This document shows, one piece after another, positions 20,245 through 29,610 of a DNA stretch of 64,000 bases. Within the stretch, counting starts at the first letter, position 1, and each line of letters opens with the position of its first letter. The stretch lies in the NCBI RefSeq assembly GCF_000967655.1, contig NZ_JXYA01000002.1, forward strand, positions 124,001 to 188,000, read 5' to 3'. A program made the position numbers and the translations under genes. The notes below the pieces were generated by a model. The model did not search any database, had not been told where the DNA came from, and was given only the letters and a program-made list of their open reading frames with translations. This DNA is from Pseudoalteromonas rubra. Lineage in GTDB: Bacteria; Pseudomonadota; Gammaproteobacteria; Enterobacterales; Alteromonadaceae.

Positions 20245-23200
20245 TATGCGTCCTTAAGTGAATGGGAAATTGGCACCGATTTATCGGCAAAAAATGAATA
20301 CAATACAGGTACTAATAACAAACTGATCAAAGTCGATACTGCCAGCCCGCCAATGGTTACCCATGCAAGTGGAGACCAGGTCAGACTCCCTTGCATCGCC
20401 ACGGGAAACAAACTTACAATCGTTGTCATAGTCGTCAGAATGACGGGCGGTAAACGCCCAATACTCGCCTGCAGGCAAGCCTGGTATTTACTGTGTCCCC
20501 CGCCGTGATAACCGTTTGCAGAATCAATCAAGATAATCGCGTTGTTCACAACAATACCTATCAACCCTGCTACTCCCAGAAATGCCATAAAGGAAAACTC
20601 GTAGCCCGTGACATACAAGGCCAATACCGCACCACTAATTGCAAAAGGGATTGAAATAAAGACAATCACTGGCTGGCTGAATGAACGGAACTGAAACACC
20701 AGGACGGTAAAAATACCAAAGAGCGCGATAATGATTGACTTGATAAAGCCTCTGAATGCCTCTCCTTGTGACTTTTGTTCACCCCCAATTTCGTAGTGCA
20801 CACCATCAGGTAGCGTCAGGAGTTTTAACTGCTCATGCACCTGCTGAGTAACCGCTTGTACATTGTGCCCTTTCTCTACATCCGCGGTAATTTTCGATGA
20901 TCGCTGAGTGTTGTAGTGCTGAATATGCGCCGCAACCGTCACAAGCTCCAGTTTCGCCACCTGCATAAGAGGCACCAATTGCCCGTATACATTCTCAACT
21001 TTGATTTTGCTGATGTCGGGAATGGTCGCGCCAGAGGGTTTGGATAATTTAATAACGATAGGGAAATCATCGCCATACTTATCCCGGTATTGGCCGATGT
21101 AGTTGCCAACCAGGCTCATCCTTACAGCCGCATCTATATTGGCAACCGGCAGGTTCAATTGCGCTGCACGCTCGTAATCAATACTGACTTTTAAATCGAG
21201 CTTTCGATCGCCAAGCGGGTTTTGCACATTGGTGGTGTGTGGTGTGCGCTCAACCAGACGTTCGATCGTTTGCGATACCTCATTTAACACTTCGAAGTCA
21301 TCACCAAACAGGCGCACGACAATAGGGGCTTCTATCGGTGTACCTTGCTGAAATTCCTTTATTGTTACTTCTGCCAGAGGGAAGTTTCTAAAGCGCTCAG
21401 TTAATACTTGCGTTGCATCCCAAAATTCATGACTATTTGCCGCTTCAATCTGAACAAAAATTTGCGCCCGGTTCGGCATTTCTGCTGTTGGCGTCTCTGA
21501 GTAATATATCCTGGGGTTACCATGTCCAATATTGCTGGCATAGTGCTCAATAAAGTCGATGTCCTTCAGTTCATTCTCCACCCTGTCCAGTACCTGCTCG
21601 GTTTGTCGCAAAGACGCATTTTCTGGCAATTTAATATTCACCAGTAAACGGTTATTTTCTGCTTTGGGCATAAAGCTAAAGCCGATGCTACTGAACAGCG
21701 AAAGGCTGGCAAAAAAGCCCAGCAAACTAACAAAAATAAAGCTCTTCGAATATTTCATGCAGCACTTGAGCACCAACTGATAAGGTCCCTGTGCAAAACG
21801 ACGCAACAGTACGCTTCCCAAAACGGGTTTGCTGATCCGCTTTTTGCTTTCAAATTTGTAGATCAACGATGCAAACAAGGGCGTGAATAGCAATGCAATG
21901 AATAAAGACGCAACCAGAGTAAACACAACGGTAACGGGCAAAGAGCGGATAAAGTCTCCGGCATTGGTTTGCATCCACAAAATAGGCAAAAAAGCCAGCA
22001 CAGTGGTGATAGTGCCACTGGTTACCGCCCAGCTGACTTCCATCACCCCTGTTTTTGCGGCTTCCTGTCTCTTCATGCCTTTGTCTTTCTTGCTGGTGAT
22101 GTTTTCTGTCACCACAATGGCGTTGTCGACCAGTAAGCCCAGCGCAACGATCAAGCCTACGATCGACATTTGCTCTATTCCAAAGCCAGACTGATCTAAT
22201 AATCCAAAGCCGATAAATACTGAAATAGGTATGGTAATGACAATAATGAACATGTTCTTGAGGCCCATGAACAGCAGTACAATGAGTCCTACCATTGATA
22301 AACCCCATATCAGGTTATCAAAAAAGCCACCCAGCCGAGTGGCCACGCTGTTAGACTGGTCAAGCGCTATTTCAGCAACGACATCATCAGGTAAAGTTTG
22401 CTTAAGACGCTCTAACGACTTCTTTATTCTGGGCATAACAGTGAACACACTGATCCCTTCATTTTGCATTGCGGTCACAAAAACCGCTCGCTTGCCATTA
22501 AAACGCGCGATATACCTGGGCTCTGCATCGACAAACTCTATCGTTGCCACATCCTTCAAATAAATGGGTTGACCATCTTTAGAACGGATAAGTGTGTTGC
22601 GAATGGCTTGTAAATCTTCATATCGCCCGCTGGTGCGTACCGTCAGTCTTCGGGCCCCTGTATTCACATGACCGCCTGAAAGATTCCTGGCCTCCCCAAC
22701 CAATACCTGATAGCTATCAGTTAGCGAAATGCCGTAATGCTGGATTTTGTCAAAGTCCAGTGTGATCTGTACCTGCTGATCGGGCAGGCCCCAGACGTCA
22801 GCTCGACGGATCCCACTAATACGTTCCAATCGTTTTTCAAACCGTTCGGCATAGAGTCTCAGTTGCCGGTAGCTCGCTGTTTCTGATACCAAGGCAATTT
22901 GCACAATATTGACATCTGTGGGCGAGAGCTTCTTAACATCAAGCTTAGCAATATCACTGGGTAACCTGCTTTTTGCGGCATTGACGGCAGCCAGTAACTC
23001 ATTGTACTTTTCGTTCGGGTCGGTGCCGTAATCGAACTCAACACGAAACGTTGCCAACCCGTCCTTAATATCGGTTCTGATTTCCTTCAAAGCATCAATT
23101 TCATTGATAGCCTCTTCCAGCGGGTCCACAACCATTTGCTCCATATCCAGAGGCGCAGTACCAGGATGTAACGCCACTATGTAATTAATAGGAAATGACA

Positions 23201-23318
23201 ACTGTGGATCTTCGGTACGAGGCATCGTGAAAAAAGAGACTACGCCCAAAATGATGACTGTGGTGATAACGACCAAAGTAAAGCGATAGTTATCGAGTGC
23301 ACTACTGACAAATTTCAT
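20244..23318 (-). CDS. RND-family efflux permease
   Basis: Inner-membrane proton-driven exporter of 1024 residues with the AcrB/HAE layout: TM1 near residues 12-32, a large periplasmic loop, TM2-6 with the central motif GLLVDNAIVVTENI carrying the proton-relay Asp, a second periplasmic loop and TM8-12 (GIVVNNAIILIDSAN). The adaptor gene precedes it by 11 bases. No TolC-type outer-membrane protein is encoded nearby, so it presumably uses a chromosomal one. It sits inside the biosynthetic cluster, so its likely load is the cluster product or a toxic lipid intermediate. Confidence 0.95.
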   Translation of the reverse strand: MKFVSSALDNYRFTLVVITTVIILGVVSFFTMPRTEDPQLSFPINYIVALHPGTAPLDMEQMVVDPLEEAINEIDALKEIRTDIKDGLATFRVEFDYGTDPNEKYNELLAAVNAAKSRLPSDIAKLDVKKLSPTDVNIVQIALVSETASYRQLRLYAERFEKRLERISGIRRADVWGLPDQQVQITLDFDKIQHYGISLTDSYQVLVGEARNLSGGHVNTGARRLTVRTSGRYEDLQAIRNTLIRSKDGQPIYLKDVATIEFVDAEPRYIARFNGKRAVFVTAMQNEGISVFTVMPRIKKSLERLKQTLPDDVVAEIALDQSNSVATRLGGFFDNLIWGLSMVGLIVLLFMGLKNMFIIVITIPISVFIGFGLLDQSGFGIEQMSIVGLIVALGLLVDNAIVVTENITSKKDKGMKRQEAAKTGVMEVSWAVTSGTITTVLAFLPILWMQTNAGDFIRSLPVTVVFTLVASLFIALLFTPLFASLIYKFESKKRISKPVLGSVLLRRFAQGPYQLVLKCCMKYSKSFIFVSLLGFFASLSLFSSIGFSFMPKAENNRLLVNIKLPENASLRQTEQVLDRVENELKDIDFIEHYASNIGHGNPRIYYSETPTAEMPNRAQIFVQIEAANSHEFWDATQVLTERFRNFPLAEVTIKEFQQGTPIEAPIVVRLFGDDFEVLNEVSQTIERLVERTPHTTNVQNPLGDRKLDLKVSIDYERAAQLNLPVANIDAAVRMSLVGNYIGQYRDKYGDDFPIVIKLSKPSGATIPDISKIKVENVYGQLVPLMQVAKLELVTVAAHIQHYNTQRSSKITADVEKGHNVQAVTQQVHEQLKLLTLPDGVHYEIGGEQKSQGEAFRGFIKSIIIALFGIFTVLVFQFRSFSQPVIVFISIPFAISGAVLALYVTGYEFSFMAFLGVAGLIGIVVNNAIILIDSANGYHGGGHSKYQACLQASIGRLPPVILTTMTTIVSLFPVAMQGSLTWSPLAWVTIGGLAVSTLISLLLVPVLYSFFADKSVPISHSLKDA

Positions 23319-23329
23319 CCGAGCATTCC

Positions 23330-24346
23330 TTACAAGCCTTCCAATACAACGACTTCTTCACCATCTTCCAGCATTTCAGCGCCTTGTGTGACCACTTCTT
23401 CATGCTCGCCCATGGCTGCTTTTACAGCAATCGCGTCGTCTGTTAAAAAAGCGACCTCTAATACTCTTTTCGTGACCTTGCTGGAATGTCTGTCAATCGT
23501 GAAGAATTTTGCTTTGCGCTGGTTCACCTCAACAACTGAATCAAGACTGATATAGCTATACAACTGTTGGTCCTGAGGTAAAATCTCCACGCTGGCCAAA
23601 TAACCAACCCGGAAAGTCTCTTGATGCTGGTTTAATTTAACATCAACAGAGAACAAACCCTGCGCGTTTGCCTGGCCCGCAATTTCGCTTATATGACCGT
23701 CAAAGGTCTGGCTATTGTAGGCACTGAGTGTCACGGTTGCGGGATCGCCGATTTTCATGCGCACAACATCATGATCCGGAACCTCGACGGTTACGATCCA
23801 GCCGTTTTCATCAACCGCTATCATGAATGCTGTTTGCTGCGCCTTAATCAGTTCGTTTTCTTCCACGAGCTTCTCTACCACCACGCCCCCCATCGGGGCG
23901 CGGATAGTAGATAGGCTTTCGTTGAAGGCCGCTATTTCCAGAGCTGAAGACGCAGCTTCAAGGCGATTTTGGCTCTGCTGAACTTCAGACAGAGGCAACA
24001 AGTTTTTGTTGTATAAGTCAGAGATGCGCTGATGATCCTCTAACGCCGTTTTATGTGCCGAAGTCGCAGACTGTACCTTCGCGCGTATTTCTCTGCTGTC
24101 CAATGTGGCCAGCAGTTGCCCTTGCGCCAGTACATCCCCTTTTTGCACATTCACTTTGTCAACCAGACCATCAATATTGAACGCAAGTCTGACAATAGTC
24201 TTGCGTGCAAGTTTGCCACTGACATTTACAGGCTGGCTACGGTGGCTACGTTTAATCTCTGTGGTGGTGACCGATTTGAGTGTGGCGCATTGGAGCTCAA
24301 AACAACCAATGAACAGTACTAAACACATAATCCACTTAGTCAGCAT
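23330..24346 (-). CDS. RND periplasmic adaptor (membrane fusion protein)
   Basis: 338 residues. The N-terminus MLTKWIMCLVLFIGC is a short hydrophobic signal ending in a lipobox-like FIGC, so the mature protein is probably a lipoprotein anchored in the inner membrane. There follow a biotinyl-lipoyl half-motif (DGLVDKVNVQKGDVLAQGQLLATLD), a short helical hairpin (about residues 87-140), the returning lipoyl half (IRAPMGGVVVEKLVEENELI) and beta-barrel/MP domains. It partners the RND permease downstream. The gene begins two bases after the flavoprotein gene at 24349, so export is co-transcribed with biosynthesis. Confidence 0.92.
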   Translation of the reverse strand: MLTKWIMCLVLFIGCFELQCATLKSVTTTEIKRSHRSQPVNVSGKLARKTIVRLAFNIDGLVDKVNVQKGDVLAQGQLLATLDSREIRAKVQSATSAHKTALEDHQRISDLYNKNLLPLSEVQQSQNRLEAASSALEIAAFNESLSTIRAPMGGVVVEKLVEENELIKAQQTAFMIAVDENGWIVTVEVPDHDVVRMKIGDPATVTLSAYNSQTFDGHISEIAGQANAQGLFSVDVKLNQHQETFRVGYLASVEILPQDQQLYSYISLDSVVEVNQRKAKFFTIDRHSSKVTKRVLEVAFLTDDAIAVKAAMGEHEEVVTQGAEMLEDGEEVVVLEGL

Positions 24347-24348
24347 AT

Positions 24349-25998
24349 TTAGGCCTCCGCAGACGCTACCGCGCGTTTACCCAAGTCTAAAACGTCATAA
24401 CGAACATTCCGTCCAGCGACCGCTGCGGCCGCTTCCACTCCACCTGTCATGGCACCAAAAATACCGTGACCGGTACGTGTCGACGCACCACATAAATACA
24501 GTCCTTTTACTTCCGTTTTTTCGCTTGGTCTGCGATGCAAAAACTGCTCCGGTGTAAATGCAATCCCATAGGACGTACCGCCGGATGAACCGATAAACCG
24601 GGTGACTGAAAAAGGAGTCGAAACATCTTGATATACGATATGTTTGGACAAACCCGGGATCACGGATTCTGCCGTTTTTATCAATTGTTCTGCGTACCAC
24701 TGCTTCTTCTTTAAGTACTCTGGGTTTTTCCTGTATGAACCGTCTTTGACCTCTTCTTCTGTCAATCCCCATGCTTCTGGAGAAGCCGGCGTAACGGACA
24801 TCAGCTGCAAATTATAAATACCTTCCGGCGCCAGGTTTTTGTTTTGAGGATCCTTTAAGGTTGCATTACCAATGAAGACGTGTGGATTTTCCGGGAACTT
24901 TTCTTTGAAAATGGCTGAATAAGCAATTTCGTAATCATAATCAGGGTAAATGCGGTAGTTGGTATTCTTATGACCTTCCTTGATCATGTCTAGATCAATA
25001 CCCAAATACACTATGCCCATTGCAGGGGACATTTCATAATCCCGGGTCTTTTTCAGTGTTTTTGGCTTCAACCATTTGCTATCTACCAGTTCAAGCAAAG
25101 TGTGCTTAATATCTGCATTTGCGATGACATTGTCGGCATAGACCGTTTTCGTTCCCAGCTTTTTGTTCTCGAACTCGACTCCTTTAACAGCACCATTCTC
25201 AACCAAAATTTTGGTTACTTTTGAACGTAAAAGAATCTTTCCGCCATTGCGCTCTACCGCTTCACCCAGCTTGTCAGAGAACACCTGCCCCCCTCCGGAT
25301 GGGTAAAAAGAACCCTGCAAGAAATGGTTGGTAACACCGGCATGGCCAGCCATTGATGCACGACTCGGTGGCTGATGATAAACACCCAGCTGACCGGTCA
25401 AAATGGCACGTAACTTTTTGTCTTGCGTACAGGTATCAAGAAACTCTTTTACCGTGGCGTTGGCATATCGGGCCAGCAATAAACACTGCGGCAGGATCCA
25501 TAACGCAGACTTAGGGTTAGAGTGGATCCCCATGAATTTCCATACCTGATCCAGATATTTGAAATAGCGAATAATACCTTTTCGCTCTTGTGGAAACTCA
25601 GCCAGTAACTTTTCTTTAAAGCGCTCAAACCCTCTTGGAATACCGAACCGATAGCCCGGAAAACATAAGGTATCAAACGCTTCAGGATCTTGCTCTAAGA
25701 ACTCAATTTCATTGTAATCAATGCCCGCGCCTCGCAGGATCCGAGGGATAAGCCCCTCCGGCCCGCAGTCGCCGATATAGTGAAGCCCAACATCAAATTC
25801 ATACGCTTTACCTTTACGATGGAAGACAGTCGCACATCCTCCCATTTCATAGTGCATATCCAGCACCAGTACTTTTTTACCTCTGTGGGCAAGCGTCGCT
25901 GCGGCAGTCAGACCGCCAATTCCCGCACCAACAACAATCACGTCAAACCGATCATCATCGAGCGTCTTGATTCTATCTGGAGTTTTTAAATTGCTCAT
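24349..25998 (-). CDS. CrtI/RetSat-like FAD oxidoreductase 1
   Basis: Flavoprotein of 549 residues in the phytoene desaturase / retinol saturase / carotenoid isomerase superfamily. The N-terminal FAD motif is canonical: VVGAGIGG with glycines at 24, 26 and 29, then LDMHYEMGGCATVF. FDVGLHYIGD resembles the corresponding retinol-saturase segment, and the C-terminal FAD contact GLYLCGASTRTGHGIFGAMTGG is present. These enzymes add or remove hydrogens at conjugated double bonds. There is no phytoene or isoprenoid synthase nearby, so an ACP-bound or released polyene acyl chain is a more likely substrate than a carotenoid; this is inference. It lies 38 bases after the ferredoxin gene. Confidence 0.85.
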   Translation of the reverse strand: MSNLKTPDRIKTLDDDRFDVIVVGAGIGGLTAAATLAHRGKKVLVLDMHYEMGGCATVFHRKGKAYEFDVGLHYIGDCGPEGLIPRILRGAGIDYNEIEFLEQDPEAFDTLCFPGYRFGIPRGFERFKEKLLAEFPQERKGIIRYFKYLDQVWKFMGIHSNPKSALWILPQCLLLARYANATVKEFLDTCTQDKKLRAILTGQLGVYHQPPSRASMAGHAGVTNHFLQGSFYPSGGGQVFSDKLGEAVERNGGKILLRSKVTKILVENGAVKGVEFENKKLGTKTVYADNVIANADIKHTLLELVDSKWLKPKTLKKTRDYEMSPAMGIVYLGIDLDMIKEGHKNTNYRIYPDYDYEIAYSAIFKEKFPENPHVFIGNATLKDPQNKNLAPEGIYNLQLMSVTPASPEAWGLTEEEVKDGSYRKNPEYLKKKQWYAEQLIKTAESVIPGLSKHIVYQDVSTPFSVTRFIGSSGGTSYGIAFTPEQFLHRRPSEKTEVKGLYLCGASTRTGHGIFGAMTGGVEAAAAVAGRNVRYDVLDLGKRAVASAEA

Positions 25999-26036
25999 TT
26001 TATTCTCGTTCGTATCTTTTTAGATGATTAATTTTA

Positions 26037-26360
26037 TTAGCTAACCAAAAATTCTATTTTTTCTGGTTGTCCGCTCCATTTCTGGTGATCAGAAAGTGGC
26101 TCTTTTGACTCTAAGATTTCAGGCCATTTCACGGCCAGGTCGGCATTGAGTTCAACGAAATGAATATCACTGTCATCCAATTCGCTTTCCGCAAAAATTG
26201 CTTCTTCAGGACACTCAGGAACACACAAGCCACAATCAACACATTCATTCGGATCAATCACCAGGAAGTTGGACCCCTCACGAAATGCATCTGCTGGGCA
26301 TATATCAACGCACTCTGTGTGTTTACAGTTAATGCAGTTGTCAGTAACAACGTAAGCCAT
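26037..26360 (-). CDS. fdxA: 7Fe-8S ferredoxin (Azotobacter FdI type)
   Basis: Soluble electron carrier of 107 residues, nearly the length of Azotobacter FdI and with the same pattern: MAYVVTDNCINCKHTECVDICP at the N-terminus and CVDCGLCVPECP at 40-51. Cysteines at 9, 12, 17, 21, 40, 43, 46 and 50 fit one [3Fe-4S] and one [4Fe-4S] cluster. The C-terminal extension (LNADLAVKWPEI) is also typical. AGAGAG-type ribosome binding sequence precedes the ATG. Placed between two flavoproteins and in the same operon as KorAB, it probably carries electrons from KorAB to the diiron oxygenase or the flavoproteins. Confidence 0.95.
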   Translation of the reverse strand: MAYVVTDNCINCKHTECVDICPADAFREGSNFLVIDPNECVDCGLCVPECPEEAIFAESELDDSDIHFVELNADLAVKWPEILESKEPLSDHQKWSGQPEKIEFLVS

Positions 26361-26467
26361 AGCTTTACTCTCTCCTTAAAAGATAAACTTATAATTTCCT
26401 AAAATTTATGAAGTTATTTTATGAGTGACGTTTGTCGGGTAACATCAGTGGTAGGCCTAAGCTGCTG

Positions 26468-28006
26468 TTAGAAGTACCTATCAACCAAAGTCTTTCCTGA
26501 CAACATAGTGCCGATGAACCCCGCTCCCGGGAATGTATACGCCCCCACTTGGTACAACCCTTTGATTGGATACTTCTGCGGAAAACGTCTAAATAAGCCA
26601 GACTGTTTCAGATTCTGCTCAAAACCATAAATCGACCCACCAGGGTTGTTGGTAAACTTGGTCATTGTTCTGGGTGAGCCTGCTTCACACACAACAATGT
26701 GATCTTTCAGATTCGGAATTTGTTCAGCTGCTTTATCAATTAACATCTGTGTTAATTGTTGCTTTTTCTCTCTGTATTCCATTTTGCTGAGACTGTGCCA
26801 ATCAATAGAGCCAATTAACGTAAATAGCCCAAGACTTGATTTGCCAGGTGCACACAAAGTGTCATCAACATTAGAGAAATAGTTAATAGACCAGCCTGTT
26901 TTGCCATCGAACACTTCCCCTTTTTGGAGACATTCGAACTGCTCTCTTTGACTCAACATGGGTGCAAAAAAGCGAATATACTCATCTTCTTTTACCCCTA
27001 AATCAGCCAGGTTGCAGTCTAGTCCCAGATATACCTGAAACCCCGAAATAGACATTTTTTGTGCTTCAAGCTTGGTGTGGAAACGCGGTTTAAACTTGTC
27101 TTTGCCGACCAGTGAAACGACTGCGTGTGGGCTGATATTACAAACGACCTTGTCGGCGCTAACCACGCCACTGCGTTTAGACTCAATGCCTTCGACACGT
27201 CCTTTCTCATTGACAATAATATCCGTCACTGGAGATGAAAGAAGCACAGTTCCCCCATTGCTTTCAATCACTTCAACTAGCGCGTCAGACAGTTTTTGTG
27301 AGCCCCCCTTAATCGAATAACCACCATTACGCAGATAATCTATAAAAGGATAAGAGAAATAACCAAATGCCAAGTCTTTGGCAGGCAAACCGTAGTAGCT
27401 CCACTGCGCTGACAAGACGGCTTTTAAGCGCTCGTTTTGTGTGAAACGGGAGAAAAACGAATCCACAGTATCATTTTCATACTTAAGTATTCGCTTGAAG
27501 AAAAACGGCGTCGCTAAAAACCTTAACCAGAAAGGCAATTTAGCAAACAGAAAACCACACATGTCCTTGTAGTTTTTGTCAGCTTCTTTAAATAAGCGGA
27601 TAATGTTGTCTTTTTCTTCAGGAAAATAGTGAAACAACTGGTTTTTGTAATCTTCGATGTCACGGTGCTTCGCTTTAATATCTATATCACCCTGTTGAAA
27701 GTGATAAAGCGTCTTGTGACTCAAAAATTCAACCTTATCTGCTACCCCGGTCAGTTCAATTACTTTGTATGAATCACCGCCTTTGACCACACCATCAAAG
27801 GAGTGTAATGAAACATCAAAGTCAAAATCTTTTCGTGAGAAGTTTGTCGCATAGCCACCTGGAATATTGTGCTTATCAACAACCAGGACCTTTTTTCCCT
27901 TTTGAGCAATCATCGAAGCGGCTGATAAACTCCCAAGCCCAGCGCCGACAAAAATAACATCGTATTGGCTATCTACTTTTTTTGTTTGTTTTATATTGGA
28001 AACCAT
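26468..28006 (-). CDS. CrtI/RetSat-like FAD oxidoreductase 2
   Basis: Flavoprotein of 512 residues in the same superfamily as the genes at 24349 and 29603. The N-terminal motif is VGAGLGSLSAA (G21, G23, but Ser26 at the third glycine position), then VVDKHNIPGGYATNF and FDVSLHSFDG. The C-terminal FAD segment GLYQVGAYTFPGAGFIGTMLSG is clear. It starts three bases after the FabG-like gene stop, and 107 bp separate its stop from the ferredoxin gene. It is clearly diverged from its two neighbours, which argues for distinct steps rather than recent duplication. Desaturase, saturase and isomerase activities cannot be told apart from sequence alone. Confidence 0.83.
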   Translation of the reverse strand: MVSNIKQTKKVDSQYDVIFVGAGLGSLSAASMIAQKGKKVLVVDKHNIPGGYATNFSRKDFDFDVSLHSFDGVVKGGDSYKVIELTGVADKVEFLSHKTLYHFQQGDIDIKAKHRDIEDYKNQLFHYFPEEKDNIIRLFKEADKNYKDMCGFLFAKLPFWLRFLATPFFFKRILKYENDTVDSFFSRFTQNERLKAVLSAQWSYYGLPAKDLAFGYFSYPFIDYLRNGGYSIKGGSQKLSDALVEVIESNGGTVLLSSPVTDIIVNEKGRVEGIESKRSGVVSADKVVCNISPHAVVSLVGKDKFKPRFHTKLEAQKMSISGFQVYLGLDCNLADLGVKEDEYIRFFAPMLSQREQFECLQKGEVFDGKTGWSINYFSNVDDTLCAPGKSSLGLFTLIGSIDWHSLSKMEYREKKQQLTQMLIDKAAEQIPNLKDHIVVCEAGSPRTMTKFTNNPGGSIYGFEQNLKQSGLFRRFPQKYPIKGLYQVGAYTFPGAGFIGTMLSGKTLVDRYF

Positions 28007-28009
28007 AGC

Positions 28010-28765
28010 TTAAACCGTCAAACCACCATCAATGACAAAGGTCTGCCCGGTAATATACCCAGCAGTTTCACCCAGTAAGAAATCCACCATGGCCGCAACT
28101 TCCTCCACTGTACCTAGCCGTTTAAGCGGTACCTGTTTGGTAATTTGCTTTTTAGCTTTTTCATCAATGTTGTCGACCATTTCTGTTGCAATAAAACCAG
28201 GCGCGACGGCATTGACTGTCATATTGAAACGAGCCACTTCAAGCGCCAGCGTTTTAGTCAACCCCAACATGCCCGCTTTAGTAGCAGCATAGGCAAGTTG
28301 CCCCTTATTCCCCTTCAAACCGGTCACCGAAGACATGTTAATGATCCTGCCGCAACCCTCTTCTGCCATCGCTGGCACCAGACACTTGCTGAAATAAACC
28401 GCAGAGTTTAAGTTGGTATTGATTACTTTGTGATAAAGGTCCATATCCATGGAGAAAATGAGTTGATCTCCCGTGATCCCCATATTGTTGATCAGACCAA
28501 ACGGGTTACCGTATTCTTCGACAAGTTTTGAACATAACTGCTCAACCTGCTCATACTGACTACCGTCACACTGATAACCAAACGCCTCACCACCGAATTC
28601 CGCTATATCAGCAGACAGTACGTCCGCCTGTGCTGAAGATGATTGATAAGTAAATACCACGCGATAACCTGCCTTTGCCAAAGCCAGTACCAGTGCTTTA
28701 CCAATCCCCCTAGTACCACCAGTAACCAGCACCCAGTCCTTTTTCTTGTGATCTAAATTAGCCAT
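28010..28765 (-). CDS. FabG-like short-chain dehydrogenase/reductase
   Basis: NAD(P)H-dependent classical SDR of 251 residues. TGGTRGIG (15-22), NNMG, catalytic Ser146, Tyr159 and Lys163 (SSVTG...YAATK) and the C-terminal GYITGQTFVIDGG are all present, as in beta-ketoacyl-ACP reductase FabG. In this operon it would reduce the beta-keto group produced by the ketosynthase at 33339 before dehydration by the MaoC-like protein. It begins eight bases after the hydrolase stop and ends three bases before flavoprotein 2, so the genes are coupled. Acetoacetyl-CoA reductase (PhaB-like) activity is the main alternative. Confidence 0.9.
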   Translation of the reverse strand: MANLDHKKKDWVLVTGGTRGIGKALVLALAKAGYRVVFTYQSSSAQADVLSADIAEFGGEAFGYQCDGSQYEQVEQLCSKLVEEYGNPFGLINNMGITGDQLIFSMDMDLYHKVINTNLNSAVYFSKCLVPAMAEEGCGRIINMSSVTGLKGNKGQLAYAATKAGMLGLTKTLALEVARFNMTVNAVAPGFIATEMVDNIDEKAKKQITKQVPLKRLGTVEEVAAMVDFLLGETAGYITGQTFVIDGGLTV

Positions 28766-28773
28766 AATCTGTC

Positions 28774-29610
28774 TTACCTTTTTCCTTCATCTGAAAGCTT
28801 GCCATGACAAAAAAATGAGGTCACAGCATCGACATATTCTTGTTTGTTCAGCTTGTAAATTTCTAAGTGCCCACAGTTAGCAAATTTCACAAAGGAAACT
28901 TCGGGACATTGCACCTTCAGCTCACGAACATCCTCGTGAGGCATGTACTCATCTGCATCGCCATAAAAAAAGACAATGGGTAATCCTTTGACTTGCTTTA
29001 AAGAATGCACAATCGGCCGGGTTCCGGTCGCAGTAGATAATCGGCTGTTACTGATCCACCGCATCGCTTTGGCTATCAAGCCGCCTTTGAAAAACACAGT
29101 GACCGAGGGAGGGACTGAATCCAGTACCACCGAGCTGAAAGGCGATTTATCCTCCGCCAGGGCGTGCGTTAAATGAAAACCACCAAATGAACAGCCCAGT
29201 AAATGAATGGGCAAGCCGCCAAAGCGCTGCTGCGCCATATTTGCCACAGACAGAACATCTTGCCAAAATGCATGCCCTTTAATATTTGAGCGGCCAAAGC
29301 CTTTAAAGTTAAAGCACAGGACGTGATAACCGGCGTCGCAAAACGCCTGACTCATTTCATTTTTGTGAAAGTAGTGCAATCCATACTTTAAAAACGGATG
29401 ACACAGTAACAGGACCCCTTTCACTTCACTGCTTGTGCTGTGTTGCAGTGATACTTCCAAATTACTGCCATCGAGGCCTACCATTTGAAACTGCTCTACA
29501 TCGCCACTGACATTGTTCTTCCAACCCTGAACCGATGCGAACATCACGCGCATAAACGCTCGTGAAAATAAGATACCTGCTTTGCCTAACTGCTCTGTAT
29601 TACTAGACAT
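28774..29610 (-). CDS. Alpha/beta hydrolase (candidate release thioesterase or acyltransferase)
   Basis: 278 residues with an alpha/beta hydrolase fold. The nucleophile elbow GCSFGG places Ser141, the acid is probably Asp218 or Asp220 (FFYGDADEYMPHE), and the catalytic His248 is in CGHLEIY. The oxyanion-side CHPFLKYG and FNFKGFGRS segments are visible. There is no signal peptide, so it is cytoplasmic. Its start overlaps the end of flavoprotein 3 by eight bases. No other thioesterase is present in the cluster, so release of the acyl chain from ACP is a reasonable guess, but esterase or editing roles are equally possible on sequence alone. Confidence 0.8.
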   Translation of the reverse strand: MSSNTEQLGKAGILFSRAFMRVMFASVQGWKNNVSGDVEQFQMVGLDGSNLEVSLQHSTSSEVKGVLLLCHPFLKYGLHYFHKNEMSQAFCDAGYHVLCFNFKGFGRSNIKGHAFWQDVLSVANMAQQRFGGLPIHLLGCSFGGFHLTHALAEDKSPFSSVVLDSVPPSVTVFFKGGLIAKAMRWISNSRLSTATGTRPIVHSLKQVKGLPIVFFYGDADEYMPHEDVRELKVQCPEVSFVKFANCGHLEIYKLNKQEYVDAVTSFFCHGKLSDEGKR

